From the NCBI GenBank assembly GCA_902470365.1, contig CABRFZ010000029.1, positions 1 through 24,780 on the forward strand: a stretch of DNA of 24,780 nucleotides, read 5' to 3'. Positions 1 to 6,596 of the stretch are shown one piece after another. The position numbers and the translations under genes were made by a program. Under the pieces are notes generated by a model. It was not told the DNA's origin. It made no database searches and worked only from the letters and a program-made list of their open reading frames with translations. Within the stretch, counting starts at the first letter, position 1; each line of letters begins with the position of its first letter. Source of the stretch: an uncultured Collinsella sp. Its GTDB lineage: Bacteria > Actinomycetota > Coriobacteriia > Coriobacteriales > Coriobacteriaceae.

Positions 1-14
1 ATACTCATGGAAAA

Positions 15-47
15 CCTCCCATTTCCCGATGTCCAAGAAATGGGAGG
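15..47. repeat. Perfect 11-bp inverted repeat upstream of hisH
   Basis: The arms CCTCCCATTTC (15-25) and GAAATGGGAGG (37-47) are exact reverse complements around an 11-nt loop. No T-tract follows on the plus strand, so this is not a standard intrinsic terminator. It lies 54 bp before the chosen hisH start. It could be an intergenic palindromic repeat or an RNA hairpin separating hisH from the upstream gene, which lies outside the window. Confidence 0.6.
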
Positions 48-101
48 CAGTTCACTGTCCCCTTTGTGGTGGTTTTGGATGATGAGAAGTGGAGGGGTCG
101 C

Positions 102-803
102 GTGGGCGAACCGAAGATCGTGGTGGTCGACTACCACAAGGGCAACTTGTCGAGCGTTGTGCGCGGGCTTGCGCGCGCCGGTGCCGTCGCCTGCACGTCG
201 GACGACCCGGAGCAGATCCGTAACGCCGACGGCCTGGTCATCCCAGGCGTGGGTGCGTTCTACGACGCGATTGCCTTTATGCGCGAGAGCGGCGAGGCGG
301 ACGCGGTGCTCGACGCCGTTGCCGCTGGAACTCCGCTGCTCGGCATCTGCCTGGGCCTTCAGCTGTTTTTTGAGCGCGGCGACGAGGGCGTGCCGGCGGA
401 CGAGGGTGCGGACGCGGACGACGATGCCTCCGAGCAGGCCGGCGGCCCCCGGGTCGATGGCCTGGGCATCATGCGCGGCTCGTGCACGCGCCTGGAGTCG
501 AGCCGACTGAAGGTGCCGCACGTGGGTTGGGACCAGGTGCACATGACGCCCGCCGGTGCGGCCGATCCGCTGCTCGCCGGTTTTGCCGAGGGCGCCAATA
601 TGTACTTCACCCACAGCTACGCGGTGGCAGACGACGCTGATGCCGCCGATGTGCTGGCGCGCACGCACTATACGCGGAGCTTCCCGTGCATCGTGCGCCA
701 CGGCAACGTGTGGGGCTGCCAATTCCATCCCGAGAAATCCTCTGCGCTGGGTCAGCGCATTCTTAAGAACTTCGTGAGCATCGTCGAGGGGGCCGGCCGA
801 TGA
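102..803 (+). CDS. hisH: Imidazole glycerol phosphate synthase subunit HisH (glutamine amidotransferase)
   Basis: HisH hydrolyses glutamine and channels ammonia to HisF, which makes imidazole glycerol phosphate and AICAR from PRFAR in histidine synthesis. The class I amidotransferase triad is visible: the nucleophile Cys83 in GICLGLQL, and His208 and Glu210 in QFHPEK near the C-terminus. I chose the GTG at 102 because GGAGG (91-95) sits six bases before it and the protein then begins MGEPKIVVVDYHKGN, as HisH proteins usually do. An in-frame GTG at 66 would add 12 atypical residues. At 233 residues it is longer than the usual ~200. Most of the excess is an acidic insert at about residues 93-117, just after the nucleophile loop. 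Its TGA overlaps the hisA ATG by four bases, so translation is probably coupled. Confidence 0.95.
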   Translation: MGEPKIVVVDYHKGNLSSVVRGLARAGAVACTSDDPEQIRNADGLVIPGVGAFYDAIAFMRESGEADAVLDAVAAGTPLLGICLGLQLFFERGDEGVPADEGADADDDASEQAGGPRVDGLGIMRGSCTRLESSRLKVPHVGWDQVHMTPAGAADPLLAGFAEGANMYFTHSYAVADDADAADVLARTHYTRSFPCIVRHGNVWGCQFHPEKSSALGQRILKNFVSIVEGAGR

Positions 804-1543
804 TTCTGTTTCCCGCAATCGATTTGATCGGCGGCAAGGTCGTGCGCTTGGAGCGCGGCGACCGGAGCCGCTGCAAGGTATACTCCGACGACCCCGTGGC
901 TGTTGCCCGCTCCTTTGCCGAGCAGGGCGCGAGCTGGGTGCACGTCGTCGACCTGTCCGCTGCCTTTGGCGAGGACGAGGACGCGTGCGCTGCCAACTCG
1001 GCGGCGATCGAGGCCATCTGCGGCGTCGACGGTCTGTCCGTGGACGTGGGCGGCGGCGTTCGCTCGCTTGCACGCATCGACGAGCTGGCCGGCTACGGCG
1101 CGCGTCGCATCGCACTAGGCACCGTGCTGGTGACCGAGCCGGGATTTGCCGAGGTGGCGGCTCGCGGCTTTGGCGAGCTGCTCGTGGCCGACATCGCCGC
1201 TCGCGACGGCCAGGTCAGGGTGAACGGCTGGCGTGACGGCGCGGGCGTGGCGCTCGACGACGCCGTGGCGCAGCTCACCGAGCTGGGCTTTAAACACCTG
1301 GTCTATACCGACATCGCGCGCGATGGCATGCAGACGGGCATCGATGTGGCGGCGTATCGTCATGTGGCCGAGGTCGCGGGCTTTCCCGTCGTGGCGTCGG
1401 GCGGTATCTCGACGCTCGACGATATCCGCGCACTGGCCGCGGTGGGTGAGGGCACGATTGAAGGTGCCATTACCGGTCGCGCGCTCTACGAGGGCAACTT
1501 TACGCTGGCCCAGGCGCTGGCCGCCGCCCGAGGGGAGGAGTAG
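800..1543 (+). CDS. hisA: ProFAR isomerase HisA
   Basis: HisA is the cytosolic (beta-alpha)8 barrel that isomerises ProFAR to PRFAR, the substrate of HisH-HisF. The protein has 247 residues, normal for the family. The catalytic Asp8 lies in FPAIDLIGGK, and the second half-barrel has Asp131 (VADIAARDG) and Asp171 in VYTDIARDGM. Gly-rich phosphate-binding loops appear as VGGGVRS and ASGGIST. The start codon overlaps the hisH stop (ATGA), and hisF begins three bases after its stop. This tight packing indicates one cotranscribed his operon. In some actinobacteria this enzyme is the bifunctional PriA that also serves tryptophan synthesis. Sequence reading alone does not decide that here. Confidence 0.95.
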   Translation: MILFPAIDLIGGKVVRLERGDRSRCKVYSDDPVAVARSFAEQGASWVHVVDLSAAFGEDEDACAANSAAIEAICGVDGLSVDVGGGVRSLARIDELAGYGARRIALGTVLVTEPGFAEVAARGFGELLVADIAARDGQVRVNGWRDGAGVALDDAVAQLTELGFKHLVYTDIARDGMQTGIDVAAYRHVAEVAGFPVVASGGISTLDDIRALAAVGEGTIEGAITGRALYEGNFTLAQALAAARGEE

Positions 1544-1546
1544 CCC

Positions 1547-2329
1547 ATGCTTACCAAACGCGTGATTCCCTGTCTGGATGTTAAGGACGGCCGCGTGGTC
1601 AAGGGCGTCAACTTTGTGAGCCTGCGCGATGCGGGCGACCCGGTGGAGCTGGCCCGCGCCTACGACCGCGAGGGTGCGGACGAGGTCGTCTTTTTGGACA
1701 TTACCGCCACGAGCGACAACCGTACGACGACTATCGAGATGGCGGCGCACGCGGCCGAGGAGCTGGCCATTCCCTATACCGTGGGCGGCGGCTTTCGCGA
1801 CCTGGCGGGCATGCGCACCATGGTTGCGGCCGGTGCCGACAAGGTGTCGCTTAACTCTGCCGCCGTGCGCGACCCGTCGCTGATTAGCCAAGCTGCCGCG
1901 GCGTTTGGCAGTCAGGCCGTGGTCGTGGCGATTGATGCCAAACGCGTCGGCTTACCCGGCGCATCCGGAGCCGACAAGTGGGAGGTCTTCACGGCGGGCG
2001 GTCGCAACGCCACAGGTATCGATGCGGTGGCGTGGGCCGAGGAGGCGGCTCGTCGCGGCGCCGGTGAGATTTTGCTCACCAGCATGGATCGCGATGGCAC
2101 CAAGGCTGGCTTCGACCTGGCACTCACCCGTGCCGTGGCGCGCGCGGTGCCGATCCCGGTGATTGCGAGCGGCGGCGTGGGCACGCTCGAGCATTTTGCC
2201 GAGGGCGTGATCGAGGGCGAAGCCGACGCCGTGCTGGCGGCCAGCGTCTTTCACTTTGGAACCTTCAGCATTCGCGAAGTCAAAGAGTATATGGCCTCTC
2301 AAGGCATCCCTGTGAGGTTGGACTTCTAG
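1547..2329 (+). CDS. hisF: Imidazole glycerol phosphate synthase subunit HisF (cyclase)
   Basis: HisF is the cyclase partner of HisH. It uses the channelled ammonia to convert PRFAR to imidazole glycerol phosphate and AICAR. It has 260 residues, slightly above the typical ~253. Both catalytic aspartates of the family are in the expected places: Asp11 in PCLDVKDGRVVKG and Asp130 in VVVAIDAKR. Phosphate loops VGGGFRD and ASGGVGT are present. GGGGAGGAG sits just before the ATG at 1547, overlapping the end of hisA. AICAR released by this enzyme is a substrate of PurH, encoded about 20 kb downstream in the same window. Confidence 0.96.
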   Translation: MLTKRVIPCLDVKDGRVVKGVNFVSLRDAGDPVELARAYDREGADEVVFLDITATSDNRTTTIEMAAHAAEELAIPYTVGGGFRDLAGMRTMVAAGADKVSLNSAAVRDPSLISQAAAAFGSQAVVVAIDAKRVGLPGASGADKWEVFTAGGRNATGIDAVAWAEEAARRGAGEILLTSMDRDGTKAGFDLALTRAVARAVPIPVIASGGVGTLEHFAEGVIEGEADAVLAASVFHFGTFSIREVKEYMASQGIPVRLDF

Positions 2330-2354
2330 TGCTGCGGGCTGCGCTGCGGCTTGC

Positions 2355-2440
2355 CCAGGCACCGCATCTTGCCGCTCAAACCGTCGCTCGCGTACCAAAG
2401 TACGCGTCGCTCCTCTTTCGCGGCAACCTGCGGTACCTGG
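2355..2440. repeat. 86-bp imperfect palindrome between hisF and hisI
   Basis: The outer arms pair as CCAGG/CCTGG, ACCGCA/TGCGGT and TTGCCGC/GCGGCAA, with only three mismatched positions over 21. The centre has a second small hairpin, GCGTAC-CAAA-GTACGC. CGTCGCTC occurs twice (2382-2389 and 2405-2412) on either side of this centre. It occupies most of the 153-bp gap between hisF and hisI, an operon that is otherwise tightly packed. It may be a repetitive extragenic palindrome or an RNA-stability or attenuation hairpin. There is no T-tract. Confidence 0.6.
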
Positions 2441-2482
2441 ACAACCCTCGCCGACCGGCGATGTTTAAATTGGGGAATTGAA

Positions 2483-2812
2483 ATGAGAGAAATTACTACT
2501 CCAGTGGATCTTAAATACGACGCCAGCGGGCTGATTCCTTGTGTGGTTCAGCAATTTGACACCGGCGAGGTGCTTATGGTTGCTTGGATGAACGAGGAAT
2601 CGGTGGGGCTGACGCTCAAGACCGGGACCACGTGGTTTTGGAGCCGCAGTCGCCAGGAGCTCTGGAATAAGGGCGCGACGAGCGGCAATATGCAGGAGGT
2701 CAAGGAGCTCTGGGCCGACTGCGATAGCGATACGCTGCTGGTCAAGGTCGACTCGCCGGGTCCGGCCTGCCACACCGGCAACCGTACCTGCTTCTTTAAG
2801 AAACTTGCGTAG
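2483..2812 (+). CDS. hisI: Phosphoribosyl-AMP cyclohydrolase HisI
   Basis: HisI is the zinc enzyme that opens the adenine ring of phosphoribosyl-AMP, the third step of histidine synthesis. The 109-residue protein covers only the cyclohydrolase domain; the pyrophosphohydrolase is a separate gene (hisE), unlike the HisIE fusion of enterobacteria. The metal-binding residues are present: WADCDSDTLL gives the Asp79/Asp81/Asp83 set and Cys80, and CHTGNRTC gives Cys96 and Cys103. The start at 2483 is chosen because the protein then begins MREITTPVDLKYD. In-frame translation upstream would run through the palindrome in the intergenic gap. Confidence 0.95.
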   Translation: MREITTPVDLKYDASGLIPCVVQQFDTGEVLMVAWMNEESVGLTLKTGTTWFWSRSRQELWNKGATSGNMQEVKELWADCDSDTLLVKVDSPGPACHTGNRTCFFKKLA

Positions 2813-2858
2813 GACGGGCTCTCGACTAGGCGCTTGGCCAACCAGAAAGGATTGAACT

Positions 2859-3176
2859 ATGGGTGTGCGCACCGCAAACGTTCAGGATGGAAATATCGGT
2901 GAGACGCTGACAGGTCTGGCCGAGGTGATTCACGGTCGTCGTGATGCATCGCCGCAGGAGAGCTATACCGCGCGTCTGCTGACCGACGTCGAGGACGAGC
3001 TGCTCAAGAAGCTTGCCGAGGAGGCAAGCGAGGTGATCATGGCCTGCAAGGATAACGATCACGATCACATCCGCTACGAGGCCGGCGACCTGGTCTACCA
3101 CCTGCTCGTGACGCTCGAGCGCTACGGTATCACCCTCGACGAACTCGCCGGTGAACTCAACGCCCGCCGCCACTAG
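2859..3176 (+). CDS. hisE: Phosphoribosyl-ATP pyrophosphohydrolase HisE
   Basis: HisE removes pyrophosphate from phosphoribosyl-ATP, the second step of histidine synthesis. The 105-residue all-helical protein shows the MazG-like metal site: EEASE (Glu54, Glu55, Glu58) and YEAGDLVYH (Glu74, Asp77). AGAAAGGA precedes the ATG. It is the last plus-strand gene of the his cluster. Its TAG stop (3174-3176) lies inside the left arm of a palindromic repeat shared with the convergent hisJ gene. Confidence 0.95.
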   Translation: MGVRTANVQDGNIGETLTGLAEVIHGRRDASPQESYTARLLTDVEDELLKKLAEEASEVIMACKDNDHDHIRYEAGDLVYHLLVTLERYGITLDELAGELNARRH

Positions 3177-3204
3177 TCATTGGGGACGTTCTTAAACGAC
3201 TAGT
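3172..3204 (-). repeat. Family A palindromic repeat, copy 1
   Basis: The ends ACTAGTC (3172-3178) and GACTAGT (3198-3204) are inverted repeats around a core that reads TTTAAGAACGTCCCCAA on the minus strand. The same core occurs at 18799-18816 and 20989-21005. The element contains the hisE stop codon at one end and reaches the first base of the hisJ stop codon at the other, so it fills the whole convergent junction. Confidence 0.75.
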
Positions 3205-4115
3205 TAGGCGAGGGGTGTGGATTCCCATTCGCCGGTGGGGTGTGGGATATCGAAGGCCCGGTAGCCACAGTCGTAGGCGTGGGCCTGGGCCTCGCGGATG
3301 TTCCAACAGATGTCGCAGGCGCGGTGTGCGTCCGAGCCAAAAGTGATCGGCACCTCGGCGTGGGCAAAGCAACGCAGCAATCCGGTCGCGGGATAGTAGT
3401 CATCGAGGCCCTTGCGCGGTGCGGCGGTCGAGACCTCAACGCGGCGGCCCGTATCGTGCGCGCACTCGGCCATCTGCTGCCAAAACGGTGCGGGGTCAAA
3501 GTCGGGCGCAAAGCCTTCCTTCGAAAAGCGCATGACCAGGTCGGGGTGAGCCATTACATCAAAGTTGAGCGGGCTCTCGCAGGCGCGGCACCAGTCGTCG
3601 ACATAGCGCTCCCACACGCCGCGTACTCCCAGGTTTTCCCAAACGTGCAGGTTGGTGTCGTCGTCGATCCAACCGCAAAGGGAATCGGGTGTATCGGGAC
3701 GAGCGACGTTTTCCGTTCCCGCCGTACCCGCGGCGCCGGCCATGATATCGCCTGGGTTACCAATCCAATGCACACTGCCCAGGCGCACGACGGCGCCTCG
3801 GGACCAGCGCTCGACCAAAGGCTCGCAGCCCTCGTACCAATCGCATTCAAAGCCATAGATAAGCTCAAGCTCCGGCGCGATCTGCGCAGCGAGCTTGCGG
3901 GCGTTCTCAAATGCCAGACGATGCGCCGTCAGGCCGCCCTCGACGACCTGCACCTCGCAGTTGGCGTCCATGCTGGCGGGCAGGGTGAGGTGGTCGGTCG
4001 AGACCATGACGCGGCAGCCGGCCGCAGCGGCGGCGCGAACGTTGTCCTCAAACGAGGCATGGCCGTCCGAAAACGAAGTATGGGTGTGGCAATCGACCAG
4101 CGGGCATGCGGGCAT
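3204..4115 (-). CDS. hisJ: PHP-family histidinol-phosphatase (HisJ/HisK class)
   Basis: This gene probably encodes the phosphatase that converts histidinol phosphate to histidinol. The 303-residue protein has the PHP metal site in order: DCHTHTSFSDG (His10, His12), STDH (His42), YGFECDW (Glu90), SVHW (His116), MAHPD (His190) and FGSDAH (Asp262, His264). These match the histidinol-phosphatase branch of the family. The ATG at 4115 has AAAGGAG six bases upstream. It converges on hisE and sits beside the his operon, which supports a histidine role, but PHP proteins also include other phosphoesterases. A region of about 25 residues (122-150) rich in Gly, Ala and Thr may be a lineage-specific insert. 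A 304-codon frame on the opposite strand is a codon-bias shadow. Confidence 0.85.
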   Translation of the reverse strand: MPACPLVDCHTHTSFSDGHASFEDNVRAAAAAGCRVMVSTDHLTLPASMDANCEVQVVEGGLTAHRLAFENARKLAAQIAPELELIYGFECDWYEGCEPLVERWSRGAVVRLGSVHWIGNPGDIMAGAAGTAGTENVARPDTPDSLCGWIDDDTNLHVWENLGVRGVWERYVDDWCRACESPLNFDVMAHPDLVMRFSKEGFAPDFDPAPFWQQMAECAHDTGRRVEVSTAAPRKGLDDYYPATGLLRCFAHAEVPITFGSDAHRACDICWNIREAQAHAYDCGYRAFDIPHPTGEWESTPLA

Positions 4116-4147
4116 GGCAGCTCCTTTGCGTCAAGCGAATCTGCTCC

Positions 4148-4153
4148 ATTGTA
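4148..4153 (-). promoter_or_regulatory. Possible -10 box for the PHP phosphatase gene
   Basis: On the minus strand this reads TACAAT, five of six matches to TATAAT, about 32 bases before the ATG at 4115. I see no good -35 box at the expected distance. This gene therefore seems to have its own promoter, independent of the his operon. Confidence 0.4.
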
Positions 4154-4253
4154 ATGGCGCGGCCCCCGATGCGACGAGCGCGCCGGGGGCCGAAATCGAC
4201 TGGAAAGGACGGGTGGCGTGCGAAGGTCGCCACGCAGCATCGGCCCCGCTCCA

Positions 4254-4318
4254 AAACGTGTACGTCAGCCTCCAAAACCGACAAAAAATGACATGTTTGG
4301 AGGCTGACGTACACGTTT
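4254..4318. repeat. Perfect 23-bp inverted repeat in a divergent intergenic region
   Basis: The arms at 4254-4276 and 4296-4318 are exact reverse complements (ends AAACGTGTACGTCAG and CTGACGTACACGTTT) around a 19-nt A-rich spacer. It lies in the 339-bp gap between the divergent hisJ and larC-like genes, a gap that shows no other gene. It could be an intergenic palindromic element or a site controlling both genes. The arms are longer than a normal operator. Confidence 0.75.
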
Positions 4319-4454
4319 GGCTGAGGCGGTGGAGTGTCGGTTTCTTGCGGACAAGGAAAATCGCGCTCATCGCGCGCCGCCACACTTGCGCCGCCCGCGA
4401 TGTGCTAGCGTTTGGATGAACAAAACGAGCCCGCGCGGAAAGGATCCGGACCGT

Positions 4455-4940
4455 ATGCAATGCGATAGCAAATCTCCGCTGTCCCGCGAGACCGATGCAC
4501 CCGAAACCATCGTCAAGCTGGAATGCGACATCGACGACGCGTCGCCCGAGGTGCTCGCCTACGCCGCCGACCGCCTGCGCGAGGCCGGTGCGCGCGAGGT
4601 GCACTGGCTGCCCGTCTATTGCAAGAAAGGCCGTCCCGGCTGGCAGCTGCAGGTGATCTGCTCGCATGAGGATATCGAGCGCCTGCAGACGATCATCTTT
4701 TTGGAGACCACGACCAACGCCATTCGTCGCCAGGTGATGGAACGCGTTTGCCTGCCACGCCGCTTTGAGCGCGTAACGACGCCATGGGGCGAGGTATCCG
4801 TTAAGGTGGCGACCCTGCCCGATGGCAGCGAGCGTGCAGCGCCCGAGTACGAGGACTGCGCCCGTCTCGCTCGCGAGCATAATGTGCCGCTCCAGCGCGT
4901 GATGCAGGCGGCACAAGCCGCGGCACTGCGATTTGAATAG
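4455..4940 (+). CDS. larC: Stand-alone LarC C-terminal domain (nickel-pincer cofactor insertion family)
   Basis: The 161-residue product resembles only the C-terminal half of LarC (DUF111). LarC inserts nickel into the pyridinium-dithiocarboxylate pincer cofactor of lactate racemase-type enzymes. Family features are ETIVKLECDIDDASPE near the N-terminus, then KKGRPGWQLQVIC, the FLETTTNAIR stretch, and PEYEDCARLA near the end. The larger N-terminal LarC1 part and the larB and larE genes are not in the window. I prefer the ATG at 4455, which has AAGGA (4440-4444) ten bases upstream. An in-frame ATG at 4416 lacks a ribosome site and lies too close to a TAGCGT -10-like box at 4406. The function is inferred from the family; a stand-alone domain may do something else. 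Confidence 0.72.
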   Translation: MQCDSKSPLSRETDAPETIVKLECDIDDASPEVLAYAADRLREAGAREVHWLPVYCKKGRPGWQLQVICSHEDIERLQTIIFLETTTNAIRRQVMERVCLPRRFERVTTPWGEVSVKVATLPDGSERAAPEYEDCARLAREHNVPLQRVMQAAQAAALRFE

Positions 4941-4995
4941 CGCGGCCGGTGGCACGCCACGCCCAGTCCCATCAACCCCACCCGAAAGGACCACC

Positions 4996-5544
4996 ATGAA
5001 ATACCTCATCGCTTCCGACATCCACGGCTCGGCATACTGGGCCGAGCGCCTGGTCGCCGCCATCGAATCCCAGCAGCCCGACCGCATCGTGCTGCTGGGC
5101 GACCTGCTCTACCACGGTCCGCGCAACGACCTGCCGCGCGATTACGCCCCCAAGCACGTGATCCCGCTGCTCAATGCCCTGGCCGACCGCATCATCGCGG
5201 TGCGCGGCAACTGCGACGCCGAGGTCGACCAGATGGTGCTCGACTTCCCCGTCATGGCCGACTACGCCACGCTGTTCGACGAGACCGGCCGCGAGCTGTT
5301 CCTGACGCACGGCCATGTCTTTGGCGCCGGCATGCACAACAGCGTCGACCACGCGCCCGCGTTGCCCGAGGGCTCCGCGCTCGTCTACGGTCATACGCAC
5401 ATCAAGGTCAACGAGGAAAGCGCCGCGCACCCGGGCCTGTGGCTCTTCAACCCCGGTAGCGTGAGCATCCCCAAGGACGGCTCGCACAGCTACGGCATCT
5501 ACGAGGGCGGCGCGTTCCGCCACGTGGTCATGGAGGAGGAGTAG
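4996..5544 (+). CDS. yfcE: YfcE-like metallophosphoesterase
   Basis: This is a small cytosolic phosphodiesterase of the calcineurin-like MJ0936/YfcE family. The 182 residues carry the full two-metal site: SDIHG (Asp8, His10), GDLLYHGPRN (Asp36), GNCDAE (Asn72), LTHGH (His105) and GHTH (His133, His135). GAAAGGA lies upstream of the ATG at 4996. It lies between larC-like and mazG, and its stop is two bases before the mazG start, so the three are probably cotranscribed. The natural substrate of this family is uncertain, and activity on simple phosphodiesters is known. Confidence 0.88.
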   Translation: MKYLIASDIHGSAYWAERLVAAIESQQPDRIVLLGDLLYHGPRNDLPRDYAPKHVIPLLNALADRIIAVRGNCDAEVDQMVLDFPVMADYATLFDETGRELFLTHGHVFGAGMHNSVDHAPALPEGSALVYGHTHIKVNEESAAHPGLWLFNPGSVSIPKDGSHSYGIYEGGAFRHVVMEEE

Positions 5545-5546
5545 CC

Positions 5547-6407
5547 ATGGCGCAGCACATGGCTCAGCAAAATGCCGAGGGCTCGCGCAATCTGTCCACG
5601 CTGGTCGACGCGTCGGCCGAGCTGCAGCATCTGGTGCAGACCGTCTGGCGCTTGCGTCAGCCCGACGGCTGCCCGTGGGACCGCGAGCAGACGCACCGCA
5701 GCATTGGCAAGAACATGATCGAGGAGGCCTACGAGGCGCTCGACTGCATCGAGGCGGACGACGCGGTTCACCTGCGCGAGGAGCTGGGTGACGTGCTCAT
5801 GCAGGTCGTGCTGCATGCGCAGATTGCTGCTGACGCCGGCGAGTTTACGCTGACCGACGTGGCGCGTGATATCGATGCCAAGCTCATCCGCCGTCATCCG
5901 CACGTGTTTGGCGATGTAGATGCCGACAGTTCCGACGAGGTACTCAAGATTTGGGACGAGGTTAAGCTTGCCGAGAAAGCCGCCAAGGACAAGGCCGTGG
6001 CGGCTGGCGAGGCTGCGCCCGAGGGCCTGCTCGACGGCGTGCCCACGCATCTACCGGCGCTGATGCAGGCTCAGAAGGTGTCGCGCAAGGCGGCTGCCGT
6101 GGGCTTTGAGTGGGAGACGGTCCAGGACGTGTGGGACGAGGTTGCCGAGGAGCGTGCCGAGTTTGAGGCCGAGGCCCCTGGCTCGCCCGAGCGCGAAATG
6201 GAGTTTGGCGACCTGCTCTTTGCCTTGGTCAACGTCGCGCGCAAGGAGGGCATTGACGCCGAGAGCGCCCTTCGTGCCAGCACGGCAAAGTTCCGCCGTC
6301 GCTGGGCCGCGATGGAGCAGATGGCGGCCGATGCTCACGTGGATCTTGCCGAGCTTTCGACCCACGGCCTCAACGACCTGTGGGATGCCGCAAAGGCGGA
6401 GGAGTAA
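5547..6407 (+). CDS. mazG: Nucleoside triphosphate pyrophosphohydrolase MazG
   Basis: MazG hydrolyses (d)NTPs to NMP and pyrophosphate, for house-cleaning or stress control of nucleotide pools. The 286-residue protein has the two-domain layout of the long form. The N-terminal MazG domain has CPWDREQTH (42-50), EEAYE (59-63) and REELGDVLMQV (77-87). The C-terminal MazG domain has EVAEERAEFE followed by EREMEFGDLLFALVNVAR. The ATG at 5547 directly follows the GGAGGAG that ends the previous gene. About 15 extra N-terminal residues precede the conserved part. A strong terminator starts four bases after the stop, so mazG ends the transcription unit. Confidence 0.93.
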   Translation: MAQHMAQQNAEGSRNLSTLVDASAELQHLVQTVWRLRQPDGCPWDREQTHRSIGKNMIEEAYEALDCIEADDAVHLREELGDVLMQVVLHAQIAADAGEFTLTDVARDIDAKLIRRHPHVFGDVDADSSDEVLKIWDEVKLAEKAAKDKAVAAGEAAPEGLLDGVPTHLPALMQAQKVSRKAAAVGFEWETVQDVWDEVAEERAEFEAEAPGSPEREMEFGDLLFALVNVARKEGIDAESALRASTAKFRRRWAAMEQMAADAHVDLAELSTHGLNDLWDAAKAEE

Positions 6408-6411
6408 GACT

Positions 6412-6457
6412 GCGGGAACGACGGGCTGACACGCCTCATCGTTCCCGCTAAATTTTT
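6412..6457 (+). terminator. Intrinsic terminator after mazG
   Basis: The stem GCGGGAACGA (6412-6421) pairs perfectly with TCGTTCCCGC (6439-6448). It is followed by TAAATTTTT. It isolates the larC-yfcE-mazG unit from eno. Confidence 0.9.
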
Positions 6458-6478
6458 CGAAAATCAAGTGTATCCCTC

Positions 6479-6523
6479 GGCTAACTTAGGGCATAATGCA
6501 AAAAGTGCGACATGGCTAACTTA
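6479..6523 (+). promoter_or_regulatory. Likely eno promoter region with a repeated 10-mer
   Basis: CATAAT (6492-6497) is a good -10 candidate about 100 bases before eno. GGCTAACTTA occurs twice, at 6479-6488 and 6514-6523, on each side of this box. GCACCG-A-CGGTGC (6531-6543) is a small palindrome in the leader. No convincing -35 box is seen. The repeats could be a regulator site, but this is inference. Confidence 0.4.
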
Positions 6524-6596
6524 CGGAGGCGCACCGACGGTGCACGGTCAGCCGGTCGCTTGCATCCACTACGTTTCCAAGTGAGAGGGAGACAAC

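Noticed and set aside
2351..2482. Upstream extension of hisI
   Set aside because: It would translate through the intergenic palindrome and give an N-terminus unlike HisI proteins.
3240..4154. A 304-codon open frame on the plus strand opposite hisJ
   Set aside because: It lies wholly against a well-supported PHP gene and has no recognisable domain or ribosome site. High-GC codon bias creates such shadows.
4416..4454. ATG at 4416 as the start of the larC-like gene
   Set aside because: It has no ribosome site and lies within the likely promoter start zone; 4455 fits better.
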